This document shows, in pieces, positions 1 through 8,800 of a DNA stretch of 27,883 nt. Source of the stretch: Alistipes sp. CAG:514. GTDB taxonomy: Bacteria > Bacteroidota > Bacteroidia > Bacteroidales > UBA932. The position numbers and the translations under genes were made by a program. Every line of letters begins with the position of its first letter. Within the stretch, counting starts at the first letter, position 1. The stretch spans positions 1 through 27,883 of the forward strand of contig HF986084.1 of the NCBI GenBank assembly GCA_000431015.1, in the 5' to 3' direction. Below the pieces are notes generated by a model. That model was not told the DNA's origin. It made no database searches and saw only the letters and a list, made by a program, of their open reading frames with translations.

Positions 1-736
1 TGAAAAGGAAGGAGGTATTTTGATGCGGTTGCCCTGCGATGGGACTGTCATATTCATCATTGTATCGCATAACTCTTGGCAATTCAAGAAGAAAGAACGA
101 CATTTGGCCACCAAAAGGCTCTCCGGTTTCGATTTCCTGAGTACGATAATGATAGAGGATCTTGTCATCAGGGGAATTCGGATGCTCGTCCTCGTAATTC
201 ATAATGCAGATAACCTTGACCGGAGCCAGAACATAGTCTTCATCTCCACGTTTGATCTGCCTTGTCACAAGTCTTGATCCATAGAAGAACAGCCGGTCGC
301 GTTGATCGAAACGAGAGGCTTTCTGCATTTCCACCAAGATGGTCCCGCCTGGAGTCTGGCAGAGGAGGTCAAAGAGTATCCTTTTATCCGATGGGGCAGC
401 CTCCGTGAGTTCTGTATTGCGGAACTCCACAGATGAGATATCCTCTTTAAGAATATCATTCAAGAGTGTGATGAGAAGGTCTGGATGATTTTGGAACAAG
501 TACTTGAATGCCCAGTCACAGGTCAGGTCGAGATATTCAGGTGTGGCGAGACTTTGGGCGTAGGAGTCCTTTTCTTCTTCCGACATACCGTTGAACCGGC
601 TGTCTTTTTCGATGAGCCGCCGGCAATGTTCGTACCGCTTGAGGTATAGCCTCTCCTTGGATATGGTCTCATGGTTAATGGTTGTTTGGCCGGTCGCGTC
701 TTGTATGCCGACCTTTGTTGTCTCGGAATTCTCCAT
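1..736 (-). CDS. Rpn/PDDEXK_2 family nuclease (transposase-like), 3' end beyond window
   Basis: The minus strand is open from an ATG at 736-734 to the window edge (245 codons seen, no stop), so the C-terminus is missing. Near residues 74-81 is DWAFKYLF, which resembles the N-terminal D-FAFK-F signature of the Rpn (recombination-promoting nuclease) / PDDEXK_2 family. Residues 120-138 read I-L-F-D then, 13 residues later, E-M-Q. This fits the PD-(D/E)XK active site with Asp123, Glu136 and Gln138. Members are often annotated as putative transposases. Some act as RecA-independent nucleases or in phage defence. That is family knowledge and not visible here. No inverted repeats of an insertion sequence are seen around it. 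The family call is fairly sure and the role is open. Confidence 0.8.
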   Translation of the reverse strand, partial: MENSETTKVGIQDATGQTTINHETISKERLYLKRYEHCRRLIEKDSRFNGMSEEEKDSYAQSLATPEYLDLTCDWAFKYLFQNHPDLLITLLNDILKEDISSVEFRNTELTEAAPSDKRILFDLLCQTPGGTILVEMQKASRFDQRDRLFFYGSRLVTRQIKRGDEDYVLAPVKVICIMNYEDEHPNSPDDKILYHYRTQEIETGEPFGGQMSFFLLELPRVMRYNDEYDSPIAGQPHQNTSFLF

Positions 737-878
737 AGTTGAAGTAGTTTTTAATGATGTCAAATTGGTTCGGGATCTGTTCCCGAATCCAGCGCAATAT
801 CGGCATAGTGAACGTAAAAAACGAAAAGAAACATATACGAATCATAAGAAACGTAAATTTTTTTGGTAAATACCCCCT

Positions 879-931
879 AAAAAACGCCCCTACGACAATT
901 TTGCGAACGTTTGCAAAACCGCCATAGGGGC
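879..931 (-). terminator. Intrinsic terminator after the tandem-esterase gene
   Basis: GCCCCTA (886-892) pairs with TAGGGGC (925-931), and nested inside TTTTGC (899-904) pairs with GCAAAA (913-918). Read on the minus strand the structure is followed at once by TTTTTT (plus-strand A run 879-884). It lies 22 bp past the stop of the esterase gene at 953, the right place and orientation to end that transcript. Confidence 0.75.
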
Positions 932-952
932 TTGTGATAGTTTTATTATGTG

Positions 953-3087
953 TTACAACTCCTTTAGGAAGCGGGCCATGGCGCTTAGGAAGTCGCTTCT
1001 ATATTCCTCGATCGGGTCGTCGCAGTACTTGGCGTTGCGGAAGCCGTAGCCGTGGCCGCCGCCAGGGAAGGCGTGCATCTCGCACGGGACACCGTTCTTC
1101 ACGAGGGCGTTGAAGTAGCGGACCTCGTTCTCCGGCGGGACACCGTAGTCATTGGAACTGAATATGATGAAGGTCTTCGGCGTGTCGGCGCTGACCTGCT
1201 TGTCCAATGAATATCTTTCCTTGAGAGCCTCGAATTGCCTCTTGCCCTCGTCCCAGGTCTCGAAATCCTTGCCCTTTCTGTTGTACCAGGCCTTCTCCGT
1301 ACCGATCAGGTTGTTGAAACTGCCCTCGTGACCGACACCTTTCTCCGACGAGATGACCGGGTAGACAAGGATGGAGAAATCCGGCCTTGTCACGGCGTCG
1401 ACGTACTGTGTGGAGGCGGGGGGCGCAAGATTCCCGCCGGCGGAGAATGCCCTGCCGCAAGATGACCGCCGGCGGAGAATCCCATCACGCCTATCTGCTT
1501 CACACCCCACTCCTCCGCGTGGTGGCGGCAGTAGCGGAACACGTTCTGGACATCGGTCAGAGGCACGTTCCAGTGGCCGAACGGCAGACGGTACTTAAGG
1601 ACGGCGGCGCTGATGCCCTGGCTGTTGAGCCACTCGGCTGCGTACTGTCCCTCGTGTACATAGGCGGTGAACCAGTAGGCGCCGCCCGGGCAGATGATGA
1701 CCATCTTGCCGTTAGGGTTCTTGGCCAGATAAAGCTCGAACCTAGCGCTGTCTCCGGTGTACTTCAGATTCATGTCCTTGGTCAGCTCCTCCGGCCTTGT
1801 GCAGCCGTTGGACTCGCCGGGACCAAGGGTTATGCCCTCTATGCCCTTGTCAACGTTCTGTCCCTCAGGGTAGAGGTGGACGACCTTGTCAGGCCTGCGT
1901 GTGAACTGCTCCCGGGCGACTTTCGGTCTATCCTTCTTTCCGTCCACGCCCTCAAGCTGCTGCCCGAGCCATCTTTCCAGGGCGGCGGAGAACTCCGGCC
2001 TGCACGAACCGAGATTGTCCTTGCAGACCTTCGGATCCAGACCGATGCCCAGATCCGTGAATCCCCAGCCGTGGCGACCTTTCGGATAGGTATGGAGTTC
2101 CGCAGGAACCTTGTTCCTGACCAAGGCCTGGTAGAACTTGACCGAGCTGGTCACCGGAACCGTCTCGTCATACGTGCTTACTCCGATGAAGGTCGGGGGA
2201 GTGGTAGGGGTTACGTCGCGGTAGGTGGTGTACCTCTTCCGCAGCCCCTCATATTCATAAAGTCCGTCGTACCATTCCCCGAATGGCTTGTTCTCCCTTT
2301 CCTTCCAGAAGTCCTTGCTGCCCAGAAGGTTGTCAACCGATCCTTGGTGTGTGGCACTCTCGTCCATCAGGATGACGGGGTAGAAGAGCACGGCGAAATC
2401 GGGCCGCGTCGTCGAGTCAACGTACATGGTCTCTGCCGTGCTGGCAAGATGTCCGCCTGCGGAGAATCCCATCACGCCGATCTGCCTTACACCCCATTCG
2501 CCGGCATGGTGACGGCAGTAGCGGAAGGCGTTCTGAACATCCTGGAGCGGAATCTCCCGGTGGCCGTTTGGCAGGCGGTACTTCAGGACAGCGCAGGCTA
2601 TGTCCCGGTCATTCAGCCATTTGGCGGCGTAAGACCCTTCGTTCCAAGTGGATATTCCCGTGTAGCCTCCGCCGGGGCAGACGATGACCATCTGTCCGTT
2701 CGGATTCTTTGGCATGAATATGTCGATGCGCGCGCTGTCGGTGACATTGCTGATGAAGCCCCATCCGCCGGCCTCTTCCGGTCCCTCAAGCCCGTTTGCC
2801 ACAAGCGGTCCCTCGGTGACGGCGACTCCGTTCTCGATTATTCCCTGGGCGGAATTCTGTCCGTTGGGGTAGAGGTACACAGTCTTTGTCGGCGCGTACT
2901 CGATCCCGGGCTTTCCCTTTGTAAGCAGCTTGTCCTCCACCGGGGATGTCCTCGCCAACGGATTGACATTCACCACGGAACCATCGAGTACCAGTTGGCC
3001 TTTCCGGATCTTTCGCTGCGCCGAGGCATCTGTCCCGACGCAGACAACCGCCGCCACCATAGCGGCCACAAGAAATGTTCTTTTCAT
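953..3087 (-). pseudogene. Secreted two-domain alpha/beta-hydrolase (esterase), frameshifted in domain 2
   Basis: The start at 3087 is chosen because it opens a signal peptide (MKRTFLVAAMVAAVVCVG..., cleavage near ASA-QR, residues 21-24). Two homologous esterase domains follow. Domain 1 (about 65-375) has an oxyanion-type CPGGGY (137-142), nucleophile GFSAGG (Ser209), a probable acid Asp307 and His339 in GRHGWGF. Domain 2 repeats the plan from about residue 400 with CPGGAY and GFSAGG (Ser538), but its frame breaks just after the nucleophile. The rest, with YPVI, SSNDYG and GGGHGYGF, continues to 953 in another frame. Removing a 32-nt duplication (1425-1480) restores one frame of exactly 700 codons. 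The family resembles acetylxylan-esterase/BD-FAE-like carbohydrate esterases acting in the periplasm. The substrate is unknown. As written, domain 1 could still be made, with a scrambled tail ending at 1390. A sequencing or assembly error is possible. Confidence 0.8.
1425..1480. repeat. 32-bp-offset direct duplication over the nucleophile elbow
   Basis: Two 24-nt copies at 1425-1448 and 1457-1480, both starting GCAAGAT and ending GGCGGAGAAT, differ at only two adjacent positions. The offset of 32 nt is not a multiple of three. Both copies encode the esterase nucleophile elbow: FSAGGH in the proximal frame and FSAGGN in the distal frame. In domain 1, six residues separate GGHLA from YVD. The distal copy gives the same spacing, which marks the extra unit as an insertion. 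Confidence 0.85.
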
Positions 3088-3125
3088 ATTCTCTGTCTTT
3101 AATGTCCTATTTATGAATATATCTA

Positions 3126-3133
3126 CAAATATA
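3126..3133 (-). promoter_or_regulatory. -7 box upstream of the tandem-esterase gene
   Basis: On the minus strand this reads TATATTTG, an exact match to the Bacteroidota -7 consensus TAnnTTTG, about 38 nt upstream of the ATG at 3087. No TTTG is seen at the usual distance for a -33 box. That position falls inside the palindrome that starts at 3143. Confidence 0.45.
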
Positions 3134-3142
3134 GTAACCTTC

Positions 3143-3283
3143 AAAAAATAACCTGCCTCATCTTAAGGAATCTTTTCGGTCTATATCTGTTTTCTCATCA
3201 GTCATGTGCCACCGGCACACTCCTTCTTCGAAAATAGATCTATCCTCGAAAATCTTCTCCTAATCTGAGGCAGGTTATTTTTT
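3143..3283. repeat. 141-bp long imperfect palindrome (MITE-like)
   Basis: The ends are an 18-bp perfect inverted repeat: AAAAAATAACCTGCCTCA at 3143-3160 and its complement at 3266-3283. Inward, the arms stay similar but imperfect (TTTTCG and ATCT-TTTTC blocks occur in both). The exact centre is a small hairpin, GTGCC-acc-GGCAC (3206-3218). The whole element could fold into one stem of about 70 bp. It carries no ORF. No clear target-site duplication is seen. It lies between the xre terminator and the -7 box of the esterase gene. Confidence 0.8.
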
Positions 3284-3298
3284 TCACGTTACATAACG

Positions 3299-3328
3299 AA
3301 AAGGAGCGGCATTTTATGGCCGCTCCTT
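3299..3328 (-). terminator. Terminator of the nfeD-flotillin-xre operon
   Basis: AAGGAGCGGC (3301-3310) and GCCGCTCCTT (3319-3328) form a 10-bp stem with an 8-nt loop. On the minus strand the stem ends in CTCCTTTTCG, a short U run. It lies 27 bp beyond the stop of the xre gene. Confidence 0.75.
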
Positions 3329-3354
3329 GAAAGATAGTTATTTGATAAGGGTGC

Positions 3355-3567
3355 TCACTCGTCGGTTTCTCTGAACTCAAGCAAGTCTCCTGGCTGACAG
3401 TCCAATGCCTTGCAGAGGGCGTCGAGTGTGCTGAATCGGACACCCTTGGCCTTCCCGGTCTTAAGTATCGACAGGTTCACCGCCGAAAGTCCGATCTTCT
3501 CCGCCAGCTCGGCTGAAGTCATCTTCCGCCTGGCCAGCATCACATCGACATTTACTACTATTGGCAT
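3355..3567 (-). CDS. Small XRE-family (Cro/C1-type) transcriptional regulator, YozG-like
   Basis: This 70-residue protein is almost entirely one helix-turn-helix domain. The recognition unit is about residues 17-37 (TSAELAEKIG ... NLSILKTGKAK), followed by FSTLDALCKALDCQPGDLLEF, the usual C-terminal part of HTH_26/YozG-type Xre regulators. Such proteins are dimeric DNA-binding repressors and commonly sit beside a DUF2975 membrane protein. Here the upstream neighbour is instead a flotillin gene, whose stop codon at 3573 lies 5 nt before this ATG, so the two are likely co-transcribed and perhaps translationally coupled. Autoregulation of the membrane operon is an inference. Family certainty is high, targets are unknown. 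Confidence 0.88.
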   Translation of the reverse strand: MPIVVNVDVMLARRKMTSAELAEKIGLSAVNLSILKTGKAKGVRFSTLDALCKALDCQPGDLLEFRETDE

Positions 3568-3572
3568 GATGA

Positions 3573-5000
3573 CTATTCTTCAGTTGTTTCCGCCTGAGGC
3601 TGCTCCTCCGGCTTGGTCTCCTTTCCCTTAAGATATTCAGGCAGATTCATTCCCGCCATGTTGAAAAGATCCTGGAGCGGAGGAACGGAACCCATCAGGC
3701 CGGAGATGAAGTTCGCGGTCGATGTCTTGCCGTTCTTTCCTTCGCCGTTGCCGTCCCAGACGGTAACCTTGTCGATCTTTATGCCCTTGACAGCCTCGAC
3801 CTGAGTCTTGACGAGTTCAGGGAGTTTGTCCGCGATGAGCATGAGCACGGCCTTCTGAGGATCGCCGGCAGCGGCCTTGACGAGCTCGTTGAAACCGTCT
3901 GCCTGCTTTGAGAGGACCTCAAGGGTACCACGGGCCTGAGCGTCCATCTTGGCGAAGATGGCGTCTGCCTCTCCCTTGGCCAGCCTGCGGACCTTCTCGG
4001 CCTCGGCCTCAGCCTCGATGATGAGCTTCTCCTTGTCGATCTGGGCAGGTACGACGATGTTGGCCTGCTGGGTTGCCCTTTCTCTTTCGGCACGGGCAAG
4101 CTCGGCGTCACGCTCGCTCTGGTAGGCCTCCTGGAGGGCCTTCGCGGCCTGTACCTTCTCTGCGGCCACGGCCAGACGGGCGGCCTCTGCCTCTTTCTCG
4201 CGGCGCTGTGCGTCGGAGTTGGCGATGTCGATCTTGGAAGTGTTCTCTCCCTGCACGGCGAGGGCGTTTGCCGCGGCAGTCTTGATACGGGTATCTCTCT
4301 GGGTCTCAGCGATTCTGATGTCCTTGTCCCTGTCGGCCTCGGCCTTACCGATCTCACCGTAGCGGTTCTGCTCGGCGACACTCTTCTTGGCATCGTTGAT
4401 GGCCTTGGCGGCTGCCTCCTTACCGAGAGCCTCAATGTAGCCGGACTCGTCACGGATGTCGGTCACGTTCACGTTGATGAGCTTGAGACCGATCTTGCGG
4501 AGCTCAGCCTCAACGTTCTGGCTTACAGCCACGAGGAACTTGTCACGGTCGGAGTTGATCTCCTCGATGTCCATCGTGGCGATCACCAGACGGAGTTGTC
4601 CGAAAAGGATGTCGGTGGCGATGTTCTGGATGTTGTCGATGGAGAGTCCGAGAAGCCTCTCGGCTGCGTTTGTCATGCTGTCAGGCTCCGTGGAGATTCC
4701 GACGGTGAAACGGCAAGGCACATCGACACGGATGTTCTGCTTGGAAAGAGCGTTGGTAAGGTTGCACTCGATGGAGATCGGCTTGAGATCGAGGAACGCA
4801 TAGTCCTGGAACACAGGCCAGACGAAAGCCGCGCCTCCGTGGATGCATCGTGCCGACGAGATGGATCCGCTCTTGTTCTTGCCGGTCTTACCGTAGATGA
4901 CCATCACCTTGTCGGAAGGACAACGGCGGTAGCGCTTAAGAATCGCCGCGAATGTCACGAATATGACGACGACGATGATGAGGATAAGGGATAGTTCCAT
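3573..5000 (-). CDS. floT: Flotillin-family SPFH membrane scaffold protein
   Basis: The protein starts at the ATG at 5000 and has 475 residues. A single N-terminal membrane segment (about 3-22, LSLILIIVVVIFVTFAAIL) is followed by an SPFH/band-7 domain (about 27-200). A long Ala/Glu/Arg-rich coiled coil (about 205-370, with many EA, AEAE and RERA blocks) and a C-terminal oligomerisation region come next. This order and length match bacterial flotillins (YuaG/FloT), which assemble on the cytoplasmic face of the membrane, organise lipid microdomains and influence membrane fluidity and protein-complex assembly. The upstream partner NfeD (stop 5075) and the downstream xre gene form one minus-strand operon. 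An earlier in-frame TTG at 5006 exists but adds only two residues. The tail is Glu/Pro-rich. Confidence 0.93.
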   Translation of the reverse strand: MELSLILIIVVVIFVTFAAILKRYRRCPSDKVMVIYGKTGKNKSGSISSARCIHGGAAFVWPVFQDYAFLDLKPISIECNLTNALSKQNIRVDVPCRFTVGISTEPDSMTNAAERLLGLSIDNIQNIATDILFGQLRLVIATMDIEEINSDRDKFLVAVSQNVEAELRKIGLKLINVNVTDIRDESGYIEALGKEAAAKAINDAKKSVAEQNRYGEIGKAEADRDKDIRIAETQRDTRIKTAAANALAVQGENTSKIDIANSDAQRREKEAEAARLAVAAEKVQAAKALQEAYQSERDAELARAERERATQQANIVVPAQIDKEKLIIEAEAEAEKVRRLAKGEADAIFAKMDAQARGTLEVLSKQADGFNELVKAAAGDPQKAVLMLIADKLPELVKTQVEAVKGIKIDKVTVWDGNGEGKNGKTSTANFISGLMGSVPPLQDLFNMAGMNLPEYLKGKETKPEEQPQAETTEE

Positions 5001-5074
5001 ATTCAAAGGGTTTAAAAAGTGTTAATATATTCGTAAATAATTGATTGCTTGGTTGTTGCTTTCGCGCTGGCTCT

Positions 5075-5665
5075 TTAGATGATGGTCGGGTTGAGTTCCT
5101 CCACCAGCATCGTGTAGTCGTTGATGACTTCCGTGACCTTTATCGCCGTTCCGGTGCGGATCGTGTCCCCGTCGGTGATGGCGTCATATTCCCTGACGGC
5201 GTTGTTGATGGAGATCTGGATCTTGCCTTCGCCCTTGCGCTCGCCGGGAATGGTGAGGTAGACCTTGCCCTCGCATCCGACAGCCGACTTGTGCACGTCG
5301 ATGTTGCCTGTCTGCTGCATCCCGCTAAGCCATTTGAAGATCCACATGACGATGGCCACAAGCATGACACCCATGACCACGGAAATGATGATCAGCAGGG
5401 CGTTGGATTCGATGCTTTCGTTCAGAAGCACCGCGGTCCATCCGAATCCGAGGCAGAAGTTGACAAGGTTGCGGAACGTCAGAAGGTTCATCGATGGATC
5501 GGCGTCGAACCCGCCGTCCGATGTGTCGAGGTCAAAGTCCCCGTCGTGTCCTCCGAGTCCCAGAAAGGTCAGAACCGTCTGAATGACGAAAATCAGCGAT
5601 GCCGAGAGTGTGATGGCCCAAAGGACCTGCATTGCCGAGCTGAGTGATGTCCACCAGGTAATCAT
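5075..5665 (-). CDS. NfeD-like membrane protein with C-terminal OB-fold (flotillin partner)
   Basis: This 196-residue protein has membrane segments at about 14-38, 66-82 and 88-113. An acidic, Asp/Gly-rich loop lies between the first two (GGHDGDFDLDTSDGG, 38-52). The C-terminal soluble part (about 118-196: GCEGKVYLTIPGERKGEGKIQI ...) has the look of the NfeD OB-fold. In many bacteria short NfeD proteins of the YuaF type are encoded next to flotillin and act with it, so the neighbouring floT (68 bp downstream) supports the call. There is no N-terminal ClpP-like serine protease domain, so this is the short, non-proteolytic form. A good promoter lies upstream at 5721-5751. Confidence 0.88.
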   Translation of the reverse strand: MITWWTSLSSAMQVLWAITLSASLIFVIQTVLTFLGLGGHDGDFDLDTSDGGFDADPSMNLLTFRNLVNFCLGFGWTAVLLNESIESNALLIIISVVMGVMLVAIVMWIFKWLSGMQQTGNIDVHKSAVGCEGKVYLTIPGERKGEGKIQISINNAVREYDAITDGDTIRTGTAIKVTEVINDYTMLVEELNPTII

Positions 5666-5720
5666 ATCATTAAGTGTTTTAGTTAACCGCAGCCGGAACG
5701 CTCCCCGAACTGCTCTCTTG

Positions 5721-5751
5721 CAAATATATTAATTAATTTATGAAAAACAAT
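5721..5751 (-). promoter_or_regulatory. Promoter of the nfeD-flotillin-xre operon
   Basis: On the minus strand ATTG (5751-5748, one mismatch to TTTG) is separated by 19 nt from TATATTTG (5728-5721), an exact -7 TAnnTTTG box. Transcription would start near 5714, about 48 nt before the nfeD ATG. The spacing is the usual one for the Bacteroidota housekeeping sigma factor. Confidence 0.65.
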
Positions 5752-5786
5752 AATATTTTCTAAAAAATCGTAAAAAATATGAATAT

Positions 5787-5818
5787 CCCTTGCCGCTCAA
5801 GGGCTGTCACGAAGTGAC
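5787..5818. other. Two adjacent small hairpins in the nfeD/nifJ gap
   Basis: CCCTTG-ccgct-CAAGGG (5787-5803) is followed two bases later by GTCAC-gaa-GTGAC (5806-5818). They lie in the 232-bp gap between the start of nfeD and the end of the oxidoreductase gene, apart from both the nfeD promoter and the oxidoreductase terminator. No coding potential is evident. This could be part of a dispersed intergenic repeat or a small RNA element, but nothing here decides. Confidence 0.4.
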
Positions 5819-5849
5819 TGGGTGGAGGTGGAATTACTAATATAATAAA

Positions 5850-5878
5850 GAGGGTGACTAAAACTTTTAGCCACCCTC
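5850..5878 (-). terminator. Terminator after the pyruvate:ferredoxin oxidoreductase gene
   Basis: GAGGGTGACTAAAA (5850-5863) pairs with TTTTAGCCACCCTC (5865-5878), with one A-C mismatch and a single unpaired C at the tip. On the minus strand it follows the stop at 5898 by about 20 bp and is trailed by CTTTATTATA, a weak U tract. Confidence 0.7.
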
Positions 5879-5897
5879 CTTCTATATTACCGGAACA

Positions 5898-8800
5898 CTA
5901 CTTGCCGGCGAGGCGGGTGTAGGTGCCGTAACGTACTTTGGCGAATTCCTCGGTGAGGCTCAGGAGCTCCTGGGCTCTGTCAGGGAACAGCTTGTAAAGG
6001 GATGCGAAACGAACCTCTCCCTTGAGGAAGTCCTGGAACTTGGTCCAGTCCGGTTCCTTGGAGTCGAGAGTGAACGGATTCTTTCCTTCGGCCTCAAGAT
6101 TAGGGTTGTACCTGTACAGGTGCCAGTAACCGCAGTCTACGGCGAGTTTCTCCTCCTTCTGGCTCAGACCCATGCCTGCCTTCAGACCGTGGTTGATGCA
6201 CGGTGCGTAGGCGATGATCAGGGACGGGCCGTCGTAGGCCTCGGCCTCCTTGATGGCGTTCAGGTACTGTGCAGGGCTTGCACCCATGGCCACCTGTGCG
6301 ACGTAGACGTAGCCATAGCTGATGGCCATCATGCCGAGATCCTTCTTGCGGATCTTCTTGCCTGAGGCGGCGAACTTGGCGATCGCGCCGGCAGGGGTCG
6401 ACTTGGAGCTCTGTCCACCGGTGTTGGAGTAGACCTCGGTGTCGAGAACGAGCACGTTCACATTCTTGCCGGAGGCGAGGACGTGGTCGAGTCCGCCGTA
6501 GCCGATGTCGTAGGCCCAGCCGTCACCACCGAAGATCCACTGGCTGCGGGCAGGGATGAAGTGCTTGTAGTCAAGAAGTTTCTTGCAGTGAGGGCAGTCG
6601 GTGTTCTCCATGAGCGGAACAACCTTGTCGGCAATCTCGCGGGTGATCTCGCCGTTCTCCTTGTTGTCAAGCCACTGCCTGAACAGCGCCTTGATCTCGT
6701 CCGGACACTTGTCGCAGTCGAGGGCGGCTGTCATGAGGTTGGCCACCGTCTCGCGGGCGCGGTCGGAGCCGATCTTCATTCCGAGGCCGAACTCGGCGTT
6801 GTCCTCGAACAGGGAGTTCTGCCAAGCCGGGCCATGACCTTGGGCGTTGGTGCAATAAGGAGAAGCAGGGAATGACGCTCCGTAGATTGAAGAGCAACCT
6901 GTGGCGTTGGCGATCATCATCCTGTCACCGAAGAGCTGTGTGATGTTCTTGATGTAAGGGGTCTCACCGCAACCGGCGCAGGCACCGCTGAACTCGAACA
7001 GAGGCTGTGCGAACTGGGAGTTCTTGACATTGGCTGCCTTGTTGACAACAGTGTCCTTGTAGCCTACCTTAGTGGCGAGCCAGTTGAAGTTGTCCTGCTC
7101 AGAGTGCTGGTCGAGGGCGGAAACCATTGTGAGGGCTTTCTCCTTCGCAGGGCAGACATCCACGCAGTTGCCGCAACCTGTACAGTCATCCACAGAGACT
7201 GAAAGGGCGAATGAATATTCCTTCAGAACGGCCTTGCCCTGTGCCTTCTTGAGTCCGGCAGGAGCCTTCTCGGCCTCTTCGGCTGTGAGCAGGAACGGAC
7301 GGATGGCGGCGTGAGGGCAGACGAACGCGCAGGAGTTGCACTGGATACACTTGTCTGGATCCCAGCTTGGAACCATGACGGCGACTCCGCGCTTCTCGTA
7401 GGCTGAAGTGCCGGCCGGCATCGTGCCGTCGGCATAAGGCAGGAACGCGCTGACAGGGAGGGAGTCTCCGTTCTGGGAGTTCACAACGTCAGCGATGTCC
7501 TTGACGAACGCAGGGGCGAGGCAATCCTTGTTAGGGGTCTCGAACCTGGCCGAGATCTTAGCCCACTCGGCAGGAATGGCCACTTCGGTATATTCACCGC
7601 CACGGTCAACGGCGGCGAAGTTCATGTTCACCACATTCTCGCCCTTGTTGCCGTAGCTCTTCACGATCGCGTCCTTCATGTACTTGACGGCGTCCTCGTA
7701 AGGGATGATGCCGGTGATCTTGAAGAAAGCGGACTGGAGGATCGTGTTGGTCCTGTTGCCGAGTCCGATCTCAGCGGCGATCTTGGTGGCGTTGATGATG
7801 TAGAGCTTGATCTTCTTCTTGCCGATGACAGCCTTCACGTTGTCAGGGATCCTCTTGACGGTCTCTTCCTCGTCCCAGAGTGAGTTGAGGAGGAGGGTTC
7901 CTTTCTCCTTGATACCCTTGAGCACGTCATACTTGCTCAGGTAGGAAGGAACGTGGCAGGCCACGAAGTCAGGGGTGCTGACAAGATATGGAGCCTTGAT
8001 CGGCTTGTCTCCGAAGCGGAGGTGAGAGCAGGTGTAGCCGCCGGACTTCTTCGAGTCATAGTCGAAGTAGGCCTGGCAATATTTCTGCGTGTGGCTTCCG
8101 ATGATCTTGATGGTGTTCTTGTTGGCGCCGACGGTGCCGTCGGATCCGAGTCCGTAGAACTTGCACTCGGTCGTGCCTGGCTTCACGATGGAAACCTCGC
8201 TCTTGATCGAGAGGGACTTGAATGTCACGTCATCGACGATGCCGATGGTGAAGTCGTTCTTTGGCTCGTTGAGCTCAAGGTTGTCGTAAACGGCGACGAT
8301 CTGGGCAGGAGTGGTGTCCTTTGAGGACAGTCCGTAGCGTCCGCCGATGATCAGCGGAGAGTTGCTCTGTCCCTGGAACAGGGCCTTCACGTCAAGGTAG
8401 AGAGGCTCTCCGAGCGCTCCCGGCTCCTTTGTCCTGTCAAGGACAGCGATTCTCTTGACAGTCTTAGGAAGGACTTTCAGGAAATATTTCTCCGCGAATG
8501 GCCTGTAGAGGTGAACGGTGACAAGACCGTACTTTCTGCCCTTCTTCGCGAGGTAGTCGATGGTCTCCTTGATGGTCTCGGTGACGGATCCCATGGCGAC
8601 GATGATGTTCTCGGCGTCCGCGGCTCCGTAGTAGGTGAACGGACGGTACTCACGGCCTGTCATCTCGCTGATCTCACCCATGTAGCGGGCGACGATGTCC
8701 GGAACGGCGTTGTAGTAGTTGTTCCTTGACTCCACGGCCTGGAAGTAAACGTCTCCGTTCTGGGCGGTACCACGGGTGACAGGAGCGTCAGGATTGAGTG

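Noticed and set aside
1..736. Rpn-family gene as part of an insertion sequence
   Set aside because: No terminal inverted repeats, target duplication or second transposase gene is seen. These nucleases often stand alone.
1387..3102. Long plus-strand open frame (571 codons) opposite the tandem-esterase gene
   Set aside because: It is the antisense shadow of a GC-rich gene with clear signal peptide and catalytic motifs. The plus-strand product has no recognisable domain. Its openness follows from the codon bias of the real gene.
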